DNA of 64,000 nt from Bacteroidota bacterium (GTDB lineage: Bacteria > Bacteroidota > Ignavibacteria > UBA10030 > UBA8401), in NCBI GenBank assembly GCA_041658205.1, contig JBBAAO010000001.1, positions 2,418,001-2,482,000 on the forward strand, written 5' to 3'. The position numbers and the translations under genes are program-made. The notes under the pieces are model-generated. The model was not told the DNA's origin. It did no database searches and was given only the letters and a program-made list of their open reading frames with translations. Positions 7,915-17,537 of the stretch are shown here, one piece after another. Positions within the stretch are counted from its first letter, which is position 1. Every line of letters starts with the position of its first letter.

Positions 7915-10900
7915 TGTCCCACCTCATTTTCGAATGTGTGCGTATTGATTTCTTCGTGACAAGAATAATTAGTTGAACGAGAAGGAGCCGATGCGCTTCC
8001 TGATCCTTTCTTTTTGGATTTTAAAGCTTTTTGGACGAGTTCCGCTTTTTTCTTTAGAACATCTTCCCTCATCAACGCATCTTCTTCTCTATCGAAATAT
8101 CTTCGCCCATCGATCCATGTTTGTTCACAGATTGTATGTGTTGAGAGGGGGTGCCCGCTCCAAATAACAAAGTCAGCATCTTTGCCGACTTCCAGTGAAC
8201 CGACGCGACTATCAATACGCAATTGTTTTGCTGGATTGATGGTGACAAATTTGAGCGCTTCTATCTCACTGATACCGCCATATTTCACTGCTTTCGCAGC
8301 TTCGGTATTCAACCGGCGCGCCATTTCATTACTATCGGAATTGTACGAAACAAGAACTCCGGCATTATGCATTAATGCACCCGCATACGGAATTGCATCG
8401 ATCACTTCATATTTATAAGCCCACCAATCGCTGAAAGCTGAACCGCCAACTCCCCGTTTTGCCATCTCATCGGCAACTTTATAACCTTCTAAAATGTGCT
8501 GGAGTGTCCCGATTTGAAAGCCAAAATCATCGGAGACTTTTAACAGCATCATAATTTCATCTTGTCTGTAGCAGTGAGAATGAATAAGTCTTTTTTTATT
8601 AAGGATCTCCACGAGCGTTTCCAATTCCAGATCGCGGCGTGGCGGTATTACTGTTGGATAGGATTTTGATGATGCCATTGCTTTTTCGTACTCCTGCGCA
8701 GCAGTAAATTCGTCGCGAATAATCTGTTCCACACCCATACGTGTCTGCGGATAACGAGTCATATATTTTTCACCCCAATTGGATTGTTTTGGATTTTCAC
8801 CAAGAGCAAATTTAATTCCGCTGATTGCACCTTCAAATTTCATTTGTTCCGGCAACGCACCCCATCGTAATTTAGAGACCTGATTTTGTCCCCCAATGGC
8901 ATTAGCAGATCCGTGTAACTGATTCATCGTTGTCAATCCACCGGCAAGCTGACGGTAAATATTAATATCATCCGAGTTGACAACATCACCAATACGCACT
9001 TCGGCGGTGATTGCTTGACCAGCTTCGTTCACTCCCTCTGAAATTGCGGTATGCGAATGTGCATCGATCAATCCCGCGGTAACATGCTTTCCCTTTGCAT
9101 CAATAACAAGCGTTCCACCGGGAGCAGAAAGTCCTTTTCCGATCTTTGCAATTTTTCCTTTGCTCACTAAAAGATCGGATCCTTCAAGATTTCCCTGTGC
9201 GCTGCTTGTCCAGATCATTGCATTTTTAATCAACACATCCTGCTGCTTGGGAACTTCTTTACGACCAAACGCACCATCAGGGAACAAGAGTTCAGTTGTT
9301 GAACAGAGCGGCACAACTGGTTTCGCTGTATCAGGTTTTTCTGCAAACATTTTTGTTCGTTTTGCATTCCAGGTTCCCGATTGCCCGTCAGGCAATTCAA
9401 ACAATCCGGCAATCAAATTATCATTGACTGATCCCGATAAACGGATGATACCTTTAGCACCGAGCGAATCACTATCAAAGGATAACGAAAATTGTTTTTG
9501 TGAAATCGAAGCAGTATTTGCTTTTGCTTTTAGCGATCCTTTAAGAACAGATACGGAGATAGCATCATTCTCTCCTGAAATATCCAATGTACCCGTATCA
9601 GGTTTTGCATTGGCTCGCTTCAATGAATAACTCCAAACTCCACGCACATCAACAACTTGTGCGGCTTTTATCTCATAGCGATTCCCTTCAATCCACGTTT
9701 CCAGAATCTTTGTCTTTTCGCCAAAAAGTTCTCCATCCGTTAACACAATATTTGCGATCTTTCCTGCATCGATCGATCCGAGTTGTTTTTCCATTCCGAC
9801 GATTTGAGCGGGGATTGTCGTTACTGATGCAAGAGCATCTTCAGCACGTAATCCACAATCGACTGCCGTTTTTACCATGGAACGGAATTTTGATACATCT
9901 TTCAATTGATTGGCGGTCAACGCAAAATTCACTCCAGCATTTTTCAGCCGGGCAGGATTCTCAGACGCAAAATCCCAATGGCGCAATTCCTCATAACCGG
10001 TGTTAAATGCATCTTCCGGCGTCTCAACGTTCGGAGCATCAGGAAAATTGACAGGAAGAATAACCGTTGTTTTAAGTTCTTTGATCGCATCGATGCGGCG
10101 GTATTCATAGCCACTTCCGCGAAGAATCCATTGAAGAGAAAATTCCTTGGCAATTTTATCGGCACGCAGTGCTTTTAATTCATCGTTCGTTTCAATCACC
10201 ATTTGTTGTTTGCCGGTGACGATATTTTCAAGCGCTGCAAGAGTTTTATTCTCTTCCGGACGCTGTTGATTGGGATTCTTCGAATAGATCTTTTGAGCAT
10301 CGGCGTACCATTTTGCATCGATGAATGTCTGGCGAATCAACGCGATCGTTCCCATATGTGAATCGGGATAACCATCGCCAACATTCTGATAAGCAAGATT
10401 CGTATGCTGAAAAACATGTGAACGAAGCACTTGAGTATTTGCCGCATCGTCACCGAGATTTACCAACACACTGCTCCCTTTAATCACTCCATTTTGCGGC
10501 ACAGATAATACCGTTGTAAATCCGACGGCACGAAGCTTTTCTGCTGCCTCTGTTTCCGGAAAGAAAATTTCCGATACAGACAAATCTGCTTTCACATTCG
10601 GGTTCCAATAATTCGATCCACGCTGAGCTTCCGGCTGAGCTCCCTGCACTTTCGGTTTCGACTGACCATAATCTGAATAGAGATCGATCATCCCTGCATA
10701 TGCGGTCATTCCCGTACAATCCCATTCGCGTGCATCGGCAGGAATCGCAATATTCGCACCAACTGATTGAATCACACCGTCACGTATTACGATGATTCCT
10801 TTTGCAATCTTCTTTCCGGGTGCTTGAACAATGGTGAGATTTTTGAGGGCGTGAACGGCAGGTGTGTTCTTACGAATACCTTCTGTCGGCTGCGTTGATT

Positions 10901-10952
10901 GAGCATAGAGAATAGTACAGCTCAACAACAGCAACAAGAACGGTTTTTTCAT
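7911..10952 (-). CDS. Secreted double amidohydrolase: degenerate N-domain plus active-looking C-domain
   Basis: About 1013 residues. The start is set at 10952, where MKKPFLLLLLSCTILYAQ forms a clean signal peptide and AAAGGAGCAAT is a good ribosome site; an in-frame extension to 11108 overlaps the neighbouring gene and encodes no signal. The first half is an amidohydrolase domain with MTAYAGMIDLYSDYG in place of the HxH motif, and a middle beta-rich segment follows. The second half keeps AGLIDAHSHTAISEG, RLIHSHCYRQDE, IGTLQHILEGYK and YNSDSNEMARR, meaning the expected metal and catalytic residues are present. It likely hydrolyses a cyclic amide or peptide-like substrate in the periplasm; the substrate cannot be read from sequence. 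It is coupled to the downstream paralogue. Confidence 0.88.
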   Translation of the reverse strand: MKKPFLLLLLSCTILYAQSTQPTEGIRKNTPAVHALKNLTIVQAPGKKIAKGIIVIRDGVIQSVGANIAIPADAREWDCTGMTAYAGMIDLYSDYGQSKPKVQGAQPEAQRGSNYWNPNVKADLSVSEIFFPETEAAEKLRAVGFTTVLSVPQNGVIKGSSVLVNLGDDAANTQVLRSHVFQHTNLAYQNVGDGYPDSHMGTIALIRQTFIDAKWYADAQKIYSKNPNQQRPEENKTLAALENIVTGKQQMVIETNDELKALRADKIAKEFSLQWILRGSGYEYRRIDAIKELKTTVILPVNFPDAPNVETPEDAFNTGYEELRHWDFASENPARLKNAGVNFALTANQLKDVSKFRSMVKTAVDCGLRAEDALASVTTIPAQIVGMEKQLGSIDAGKIANIVLTDGELFGEKTKILETWIEGNRYEIKAAQVVDVRGVWSYSLKRANAKPDTGTLDISGENDAISVSVLKGSLKAKANTASISQKQFSLSFDSDSLGAKGIIRLSGSVNDNLIAGLFELPDGQSGTWNAKRTKMFAEKPDTAKPVVPLCSTTELLFPDGAFGRKEVPKQQDVLIKNAMIWTSSAQGNLEGSDLLVSKGKIAKIGKGLSAPGGTLVIDAKGKHVTAGLIDAHSHTAISEGVNEAGQAITAEVRIGDVVNSDDINIYRQLAGGLTTMNQLHGSANAIGGQNQVSKLRWGALPEQMKFEGAISGIKFALGENPKQSNWGEKYMTRYPQTRMGVEQIIRDEFTAAQEYEKAMASSKSYPTVIPPRRDLELETLVEILNKKRLIHSHCYRQDEIMMLLKVSDDFGFQIGTLQHILEGYKVADEMAKRGVGGSAFSDWWAYKYEVIDAIPYAGALMHNAGVLVSYNSDSNEMARRLNTEAAKAVKYGGISEIEALKFVTINPAKQLRIDSRVGSLEVGKDADFVIWSGHPLSTHTICEQTWIDGRRYFDREEDALMREDVLKKKAELVQKALKSKKKGSGSASAPSRSTNYSCHEEINTHTFENEVGQ

Positions 10953-10987
10953 ATTGCTCCTTTGTAAAAATAAAGAAAAACGGATTT

Positions 10988-11398
10988 TTATTCTTTGTTC
11001 GTTGGGATCATAACAACGTGGATCGTCACACCAATAGCGATCGCCAACAAGATCAGTTGAATAATAAGAGAATGTGTTACGAATATAGAGTAAAGAATTC
11101 CTCCCCACAATATGATAATTGTAGAGATTTTGGAAGAACGGGTAATCCCCTTTCCTTCGCGATAATTCTCTAAATATTTGCCGAAGTATTTGTTATGATG
11201 GAGCCAATCGTAAAATTTGCGTGAACTGCGGGCATAACACCAAGCTGCCATCAAGAAAAATACGGTCGTCGGCAGTAACGGCAGAAAAATTCCGAGGATG
11301 CCGATCCCAACAAACACAGTTCCCGCCAATAAGAGTGTCCACCGAACGATTGGTCTTTGAGAAATGGTAATTTTGGGGAGTGTTTCTTCTTTCTGCAT
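10988..11398 (-). CDS. DUF454 (YbaN-like) inner-membrane protein
   Basis: A 136-residue membrane protein. It has the family pattern: GTVFVGIGILGIFLPLLPTT followed by the FFLMAAWCYARSS stretch and a conserved middle WLHHNKYFGKYLENYREGKG, then two hydrophobic segments near the C-terminus. The length matches YbaN. Function of the family is unknown. The gene ends 35 bp before the signal-peptide start of the amidohydrolase, so it may be co-transcribed with that pair. Confidence 0.85.
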   Translation of the reverse strand: MQKEETLPKITISQRPIVRWTLLLAGTVFVGIGILGIFLPLLPTTVFFLMAAWCYARSSRKFYDWLHHNKYFGKYLENYREGKGITRSSKISTIIILWGGILYSIFVTHSLIIQLILLAIAIGVTIHVVMIPTNKE

Positions 11399-11457
11399 GC
11401 CTTTTATTATCTGGATAAGCTTACCTTGAATAGTGAAACCGGTCGACTACTCTTAAA

Positions 11458-11961
11458 TTATAAATTATAGAACTTCAAATCTTTTCCTGTTCGTAACTTT
11501 GTGATATACACAATTTGCCCCACATGATACGAAAAATGTTCCGTAATATGAAGAATAGCTTCCAATCCTGTGACGTGATATTTTTGGATATCATAGTGTT
11601 TTAGAAGATGTTCGGTCGGAAAGTTCTTTAAAACAGTATCAACATCCAGAACAGCTGATCTCAGATGGGAGATCAATTCCACTTTGGGAATATGAGTTCT
11701 TTCCGAAAATTCTTGATGCCGTTCTCGATGATATTCATGTCCGCCCAAATGGTGAAAAGCCCATTGTCGGATATTACCCCTCAAATGCAATATGAGATTC
11801 CCAATGGAATTGTTCGTTTCGTACGCTCGCCACCAAAGATCATCGTCCGAAATATTTTTCAAGCAATCTTCAATCTTTGGAAGATATTCTTTGACTAATT
11901 TGGTTCGGCAGCATTCAATAAAGTAGCGTTGCTCGTTTTCAATTACTGGTGTTGTTTCCAT
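11458..11961 (-). CDS. DinB-fold / DUF1572-like protein
   Basis: A 167-residue cytosolic four-helix-bundle protein of the DinB/YfiT metal-binding superfamily. Likely metal ligands are the His in LILHLRGN and the two in HITEHFSYHVGQ, the familiar spacing for a divalent-metal site in this fold. Members serve as thiol-dependent transferases (for example bacillithiol or mycothiol transferases) or have unknown function; no substrate is evident here. It lies 59 bp upstream of the DUF454 gene in the same direction. Confidence 0.82.
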   Translation of the reverse strand: METTPVIENEQRYFIECCRTKLVKEYLPKIEDCLKNISDDDLWWRAYETNNSIGNLILHLRGNIRQWAFHHLGGHEYHRERHQEFSERTHIPKVELISHLRSAVLDVDTVLKNFPTEHLLKHYDIQKYHVTGLEAILHITEHFSYHVGQIVYITKLRTGKDLKFYNL

Positions 11962-12029
11962 TTGAAATCATACTCTCTTTGGTTTGGATTGTTCTCCGCA
12001 TACGGTGAATCAAAACATCGAAGGCAATT

Positions 12030-12240
12030 TTATCTTATGACGCTCTGCGCGCAGCGATGAGTCTTAGCAAATGGGACTCCTTAAACAATTCCATAATTCT
12101 TCGCTTCGCTATAATATTAACACTTCACTCAGATCCTTCGCTTCCGCCAATCACGAAGTGAAGCCTTCGGCAAAAGAAGGTCCAGGACTCGACTCGTCGA
12201 GCGGACAGGTCGCTCAGGATAACAAGGGATTCATGTTGGA
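12030..12240. repeat. GC-rich palindromic intergenic repeat block
   Basis: Between the DinB-like gene and the GH20 gene, this stretch is rich in short inverted motifs (GAAGCCTTCGGC, CTTCGCTTCGC, CGACTCGTCGAGCGG). It shares the CGACTCGTCGAG motif and its surroundings with 1514-1540. No coding potential is apparent. It is probably a degenerate member of a dispersed non-coding repeat family. Confidence 0.45.
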
Positions 12241-12250
12241 AATACTGCTG

Positions 12251-14758
12251 TTATCGTTCGAACCAGCTCGTTCTTCCGGTGGAAAGATTCGGTGCTACAA
12301 CCGGAAGCGGATATTTTTTTGGGACAGCCTGCGGCCATGCCTTTGTATTGAATTGTATTGTGCTCCAATCTGTTGATGTTGTATCGGAAACCATCCAGGA
12401 ATTATCGGTTGCGATTATTTGTTTTGCACCAGCGACAGAAATGATCTCACCATATACATTGACTCCTGCAGAACCATTTTCTTGAAAATTTTGTGCTTCC
12501 ACTGATATCACATTTACTGAATCGTTCAATAATAGTGCTATGTCAAAGATCTTTGCTCTCTGGTTCTCAACCATCAGCGATAAGGAACGACGCGCAGAAA
12601 CTTCGCCGACTGCCTTTCCATTCACCGATAATTTTACCCAGGAATCACCCAACAATTGAATAGCAGCTGTCTTCACTCCCTTTTCCACCGAAAAGGATTT
12701 CCGAAAATATGCTTTGGGAATCTGCGTGGAATCTTTTGCATTCGGATGATAGATCCATTGACTTTTAATAATAGGATCAACAACATACTCTTCGTGTGCC
12801 AGTTGATCGGTAAGTTCGCTCCAATACGCAGCTTGTCGATCATAACGATTCAAGAGTAATTGAATCGATTCCGTTTTATTCGTGGTATGCCATACTCGCT
12901 CGAATTCTGTCTTCACCTTCATTAATTCCTCCACAATCTTTTTGCTCATCGTCGATATCTGCATCGCTATCTCCGACTTTGTTTTTACGGTATCTTTCAG
13001 CAGCAGTTTAATTTTTTCCTGTGCCTCGATTTTTTCCGCAAACCAAAGGTTCAGTTTTGCCACGAAGGAAAGATATTGAAGATGATCACTGTTTTTGGTG
13101 ACTGTTTTTGACGCACTCTCAATCAATTCCAACGCGAATGGCATTGTTGAATTGATGCTCTGCATCCGCTGCATTAATGGCAGCCTTTTTTCCCAGATCA
13201 TGTCGTCACGATTTTGCAACATTGGATGACGCCAAAGTTCATACCAATGATATTGATTAGCGGGATTCGTCAATAATAAATAGACTGTGCGAATGTTATT
13301 CGTTTCCTGAGTGCCGAAAAAATCTGCAAAGAACCTTTGTTGAAACGATTCTTGATCGGCGTGCAATGGATTCCACGCACATTCTGCGTTCCAGGCGTAT
13401 CCAAAATAATTCAGCTCCCGCAATGCTTCTCCCCCAAAATCGTTCCAATTGGAACAAAGAATACCTTGCGAACCGTTTTGATATCCATCCAGACTCAAAT
13501 TCTGAATATTCAAAAAAGTATTAAGATAATTTGGAAATGGTCCCGTAAAATTCCAGACTGCGGGAGAGACAACGTACGGAAATCCGGCGTTCTTAAATAT
13601 TTCAGGACTTGGATAATCAAATGATGTTCCGTAATGCCAATCGACCATTGTGACATCTTGCGGAATTTTTTTCAGAATCTCCGGATGATCGAGGATAATA
13701 TCACCGTACATCATCACTTTTTTCCCATGTTTCTTAACAATATCAAATGTTCGTTTATAATGTTCGGCATGAACGGTGGCCAGGTCACTTTTCTTTACTC
13801 GTTCCTTGTTCACTCCCAGTCCCACATCCCACGATTCATCCGCGGCAATATTGAAATACGGAGAACTAAAACAGGCGGCAATCTCACCGATCATTTCATC
13901 TAGTAATGAGTATACTTTTTCGTCCGATACATTCACTGTCTGCGCCCCGGGAAACTCGGCATACTTCGCATAGTCCGGAAGAATAAGAATATTCTCCCAG
14001 TGGCCGAGCGTTTCAAAGATCGGTATCACTTCTACAAAATATTTTTTGGCGTATGCATCAAGCTCTTTGCATTCTGTTGCACTCAATGCTCCGCGATTCT
14101 TTCCGATGGCAGGATGTTTTTTAAATTGAAATACATCTTCAATATATGGACAATAGATATTCATCTTATACCGGGCGCAAAACCGGACAATTTTCTTCAA
14201 ATTATCCAATGTGGAAACCTGACCGCGACTGATATCGTCCGTAATTCCGCGCATCTTTTGGGAGGGAAAATCATGGATTGAAACACCATCCACAATCACA
14301 CTTCGTTTTTCCAACCGCAACAATTGCAGTAACGACATTACTCCGTAAAACATTCCTTTTTCCGATTCGGCAATAATAACAATTCCGTCTGCATCTACAT
14401 CCAGAAAATATCCTTCGGCTTTCATTTCCGGAGTGAGTTTTCCTTTTCGATCCGAAAGAAATTTCTTTCCGTATTTTGTTGTTGGTTTCCCGATAAAGAT
14501 ATAATTTGCTGTTAATTTGCGGACCGAAGATTCTCCAACAATTTTCAACCGGGTTTCTTTCAGAATGGAAAATTCATCGTTTAATTGTTCAGCAATAAAT
14601 TGCTCTAACGGATTGTCGCTTCCTAAAACAATTTTCGTTGACGATGTAATTTTATACGACGCATTCTTTTCAGTTAATGATTGAGGAATTGGTAGAATTG
14701 CGTGGTTTTTTGCAGAAAGAAGTGATGTTATCAGGCAGATGATAAAAAAATATCTCAT
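12251..14758 (-). CDS. Secreted beta-N-acetylhexosaminidase, GH20
   Basis: An 835-residue exo-hexosaminidase that would release terminal GlcNAc/GalNAc from chitooligosaccharides or glycans outside the cytoplasm. MRYFFIICLITSLLSAKNHA is a signal peptide. Residues about 20-140 form the GH20 N-terminal alpha/beta domain (ending KGMFYGVMSLLQLL), followed by the TIM barrel (RGITDDISRGQ; catalytic pair Asp307-Glu308 in NIAADESWD; substrate-aligning region MVDWHYGTSFDYP). The C-terminal 200 residues resemble a galactose-binding beta-sandwich (AYFRKSFSV, SWVKLSVNGK). No sugar-uptake gene is adjacent. There is no type IX sorting domain, so the final location is uncertain. Confidence 0.9.
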   Translation of the reverse strand: MRYFFIICLITSLLSAKNHAILPIPQSLTEKNASYKITSSTKIVLGSDNPLEQFIAEQLNDEFSILKETRLKIVGESSVRKLTANYIFIGKPTTKYGKKFLSDRKGKLTPEMKAEGYFLDVDADGIVIIAESEKGMFYGVMSLLQLLRLEKRSVIVDGVSIHDFPSQKMRGITDDISRGQVSTLDNLKKIVRFCARYKMNIYCPYIEDVFQFKKHPAIGKNRGALSATECKELDAYAKKYFVEVIPIFETLGHWENILILPDYAKYAEFPGAQTVNVSDEKVYSLLDEMIGEIAACFSSPYFNIAADESWDVGLGVNKERVKKSDLATVHAEHYKRTFDIVKKHGKKVMMYGDIILDHPEILKKIPQDVTMVDWHYGTSFDYPSPEIFKNAGFPYVVSPAVWNFTGPFPNYLNTFLNIQNLSLDGYQNGSQGILCSNWNDFGGEALRELNYFGYAWNAECAWNPLHADQESFQQRFFADFFGTQETNNIRTVYLLLTNPANQYHWYELWRHPMLQNRDDMIWEKRLPLMQRMQSINSTMPFALELIESASKTVTKNSDHLQYLSFVAKLNLWFAEKIEAQEKIKLLLKDTVKTKSEIAMQISTMSKKIVEELMKVKTEFERVWHTTNKTESIQLLLNRYDRQAAYWSELTDQLAHEEYVVDPIIKSQWIYHPNAKDSTQIPKAYFRKSFSVEKGVKTAAIQLLGDSWVKLSVNGKAVGEVSARRSLSLMVENQRAKIFDIALLLNDSVNVISVEAQNFQENGSAGVNVYGEIISVAGAKQIIATDNSWMVSDTTSTDWSTIQFNTKAWPQAVPKKYPLPVVAPNLSTGRTSWFER

Positions 14759-14922
14759 AACGAGTCCTTATAGAATGGGAAAAGATAACCGATACAAAGC
14801 AGTTTTTCAATACAAAAGAGAGCGGTAGAAATATACGCGGTTTATGGTAATCGTTACACTATTCATCTGCACATTGTCAGAAAACAGTCAGGACAATTCA
14901 TCATTGAAACGCCTTTGAGGAT

Positions 14923-16449
14923 TTATTGCTCTTTCATGTATACTTTGCCATATAATGCTTTCATACAGTCGGGGCAAATGCCATGCGAAAATTTCGCCTC
15001 ACTCCGTTTGGTGATATATTGTTCCATCTGCTCCCACGCTCCATTATCATCCCTAATTTTTTTGCAATTGGCACAAATGGGTAGCAATCCGCTGAGTAAC
15101 TGCACTTCACTCACCTTTTGCTGTAAATGATCGTTCAATAATTTCATCTCTTCATTTTTTTGTTCAACCAGCAATTTACTTTTTTGAATCCGGCGATTGT
15201 TTGAATAGAGAAAACCGATCACTACAACAGATATTAACGCACCCGCGTACATCACATTCAATTGAAAACTATCTTTTTCAAGATTCAATTCAGAAATGGT
15301 CTTTTCTTTTTTCAATAATTCAATCAGCTGTTGTTTTTCAACAATTTCATTACTAATGATAATCTCTGCAATCTTTTTCGATTCGTTATGGGTCATCAAC
15401 GAATCCTTCGCCAACGTATATAGTTGATAATAATGATGTTCTTTTTCTATTTGACCTGTTTTTTCATATATCAAATAATATGTTTCATAACTTGTTTTTA
15501 ACTGATCTGGAGCGTTGATCTGTTTTGCGAGAACAACCGCACTGTCCAAATACAGCATCGATTTTCGATAGTTTGCTGTTTTGTAATAGATCGTTCCCAA
15601 CGCATTAAATAACTGCAGCATTCCGTATTTTTGACCAAGTGTTTCATAATAGGACAGTGAGAGAAGCGAATATGTCACTGCTTTTTCATACTCCCGTTTT
15701 TCCGAGTGCATAATTCCGAGATTGAAGTATATATATGCCAGCGTTCCTGTATAGTTGGATTGCTCCGCAATCTCAAGTGCTTCGGAGTGATATTTCATTG
15801 CCGCTTCAAAATTTCCGCGCTTGTATTCGGAGTATCCAATATTCGTATAGTATCGAGCTTTCACAACATCGGGTAATGACGCTCCATGACGGTCCTGAGC
15901 ACGTTTATAATATTCAATAGCTTTGTCATATTGACCGATGTTATGATAGACAATTCCAATGTTGTTCAGCGTATTTGCCGTTGGAACAACTAATCCCAAT
16001 TCTTCACGGATACGCAATGCTTCAAGATGGTGCTGCAACGCTCTGCTGTATTGTCCGATGTAGACGTAGGCAATTCCTAATGTGCTGTTGGCGCTCGCAA
16101 TTTTCTTTTTGTTATTAATCAGTTTGCTTATCTCCAGCGATTGGTATCCATATTTCAATGCCTGTGCAAAATTCCCGAGTTCACTGGAACTGAATGCCAG
16201 TGATGCGTATAAGGTCGCCAATGAAGCGGAATCGCCTAATTGTTCCGAAATCATTACTCCTTCAAGACCAAATTCCAGCGCCTGCTTGGGGACGATCCCT
16301 TCCAATTGATTGGCAAGTATGAAGAGAGCTTCCAGCCGCGGTTTTCCAGTAAGCGTGGGAAGAATTTCTTTTAACGAATCGAGTTGGCGAGTTTGCGCAT
16401 GGGATAACGATAGAGAAACAAGAAAAAGAAATAGTAGAATTTTTTTCAT
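14923..16449 (-). CDS. Membrane-anchored TPR protein ending in a Cys4 motif
   Basis: About 508 residues. The start at 16449 gives the signal peptide MKKILLFLFLVSLSLSHAQ; a 10-residue upstream extension adds nothing. A long array of tetratricopeptide repeats (about 40-330) includes repeats such as NIGIVYHNIGQYDKAIEYYK. A hydrophobic helix follows (VMYAGALISVVVIGFLYS), then a short coiled coil and the C-terminal motif LPICANCKKIRDDNGAWEQ with FSHGICPDCMKALYG. That CxxCKKIRD...HGICPDC tail is known at the end of many PAS, response-regulator and cyclase proteins, and its four Cys could bind a metal. Here it replaces the kinase or DNA-binding domain usual in TPR sensors. Function unknown; signalling is inferred. 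Confidence 0.88.
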   Translation of the reverse strand: MKKILLFLFLVSLSLSHAQTRQLDSLKEILPTLTGKPRLEALFILANQLEGIVPKQALEFGLEGVMISEQLGDSASLATLYASLAFSSSELGNFAQALKYGYQSLEISKLINNKKKIASANSTLGIAYVYIGQYSRALQHHLEALRIREELGLVVPTANTLNNIGIVYHNIGQYDKAIEYYKRAQDRHGASLPDVVKARYYTNIGYSEYKRGNFEAAMKYHSEALEIAEQSNYTGTLAYIYFNLGIMHSEKREYEKAVTYSLLSLSYYETLGQKYGMLQLFNALGTIYYKTANYRKSMLYLDSAVVLAKQINAPDQLKTSYETYYLIYEKTGQIEKEHHYYQLYTLAKDSLMTHNESKKIAEIIISNEIVEKQQLIELLKKEKTISELNLEKDSFQLNVMYAGALISVVVIGFLYSNNRRIQKSKLLVEQKNEEMKLLNDHLQQKVSEVQLLSGLLPICANCKKIRDDNGAWEQMEQYITKRSEAKFSHGICPDCMKALYGKVYMKEQ

Positions 16450-16634
16450 GATAAATATTTTGAACAAAAAGTGAAACATGTTCTCAACAATAATTTAGAA
16501 TAATGAATGTGTTCCCGAAGTGCCCCCCTTAGACAGTCGATGGTGGTATATTTATGAGATTCTTCTAATACGATCGAAATATTTCCTGCAATATAGAATC
16601 ATTCTGAATCATCAGCAATTGACAATTGTTGCCA

Positions 16635-17453
16635 TTATGGTTCAATGGAAAAACCCACCGTATGTAGCGTTCGATGTTGTGAAAAAAACTGGCCTCGTTC
16701 ATCCAGTCCTGTTCGAAATTGGTAAGAAATACGAAGCATTTTGCCTTTTTGCATCGGCGTTGCAAACCCTAATTGCACAGTATTCGTTGCGGCAAATTTC
16801 GCTTCCTGTCGCACTTTACAGTCTCCCGCTGCATAAAGAATAATTGAAGGATATACTTCCGCTAAAGAAACTTTGCCACCCGTTTGAAGTGTCCACCGTT
16901 TATTAATCCTTAAACCATTCACTGTAAATATATAGGCGTAATCTGCTCCGACGTAGAGTTGATTGTTGACATCAGTTTCTTGAATAACACAGAGTTTCAC
17001 ATAATCGCGGGAATATCGAATTGCAGAGGTCAATTTCAATCGTTCGTACCAGTTGTCGCTTAAATGATGGCTTGTGTGTCCGGTAATAAAACGGGCAAAA
17101 TAGAATTGTTGTACTGGAATATCCAGAAGAAGATAATCCACATAGTAATCATTCGAAACAACATGAGCTTGTCCCATGGGATTCAATTCAAAATGAATCG
17201 ATCCTCCGAAATTTGCCTGGACAACTGTTCCGAAGAGATCAAGATTGAATACCGGAAAAACTCCTCCGACAGATGCACGTTCATTTTTGGTGAAAATAAT
17301 ATTCTCCACCTCCATCCGATGAGCATGTGCATCTGCCGTAAATGTGGAGACATAGGTCGATTCGGGAAAAAAGTGAAGCTGTTCAATAATTTGTGCGGTA
17401 AGGATGTTGATGCTTATTAAACAAAGGGAAAAAATACGAGAGATAGAATTCAT
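16635..17453 (-). CDS. Predicted outer-membrane beta-barrel protein (DUF1207-like)
   Basis: A 272-residue exported protein with signal peptide MNSISRIFSLCLISINILTAQ. The rest is dominated by alternating hydrophobic strands and aromatic residues typical of barrels, and the chain ends in HTVGFSIEP. The segment ITGHTSHHLSDNWYERLKL resembles the HxSSHxGD region of DUF1207 proteins, but I assign that family only tentatively. No functional clue beyond the outer membrane. It runs in the same direction as the following TPR gene, with a gap of about 185 bp. Confidence 0.6.
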   Translation of the reverse strand: MNSISRIFSLCLISINILTAQIIEQLHFFPESTYVSTFTADAHAHRMEVENIIFTKNERASVGGVFPVFNLDLFGTVVQANFGGSIHFELNPMGQAHVVSNDYYVDYLLLDIPVQQFYFARFITGHTSHHLSDNWYERLKLTSAIRYSRDYVKLCVIQETDVNNQLYVGADYAYIFTVNGLRINKRWTLQTGGKVSLAEVYPSIILYAAGDCKVRQEAKFAATNTVQLGFATPMQKGKMLRISYQFRTGLDERGQFFSQHRTLHTVGFSIEP

Positions 17454-17537
17454 AACATTTTTAGTTTATCCAGTTATCTTAGTTACCAATTGAACACTGA
17501 ATCTTTGCTTTATTGGAAGCAACATTCGCTTTGAAAA

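Noticed and set aside
10953..11108. Upstream extension of the large amidohydrolase
   Set aside because: It overlaps the DUF454 gene, encodes no signal peptide and bypasses the strong ribosome site and signal start at 10952.
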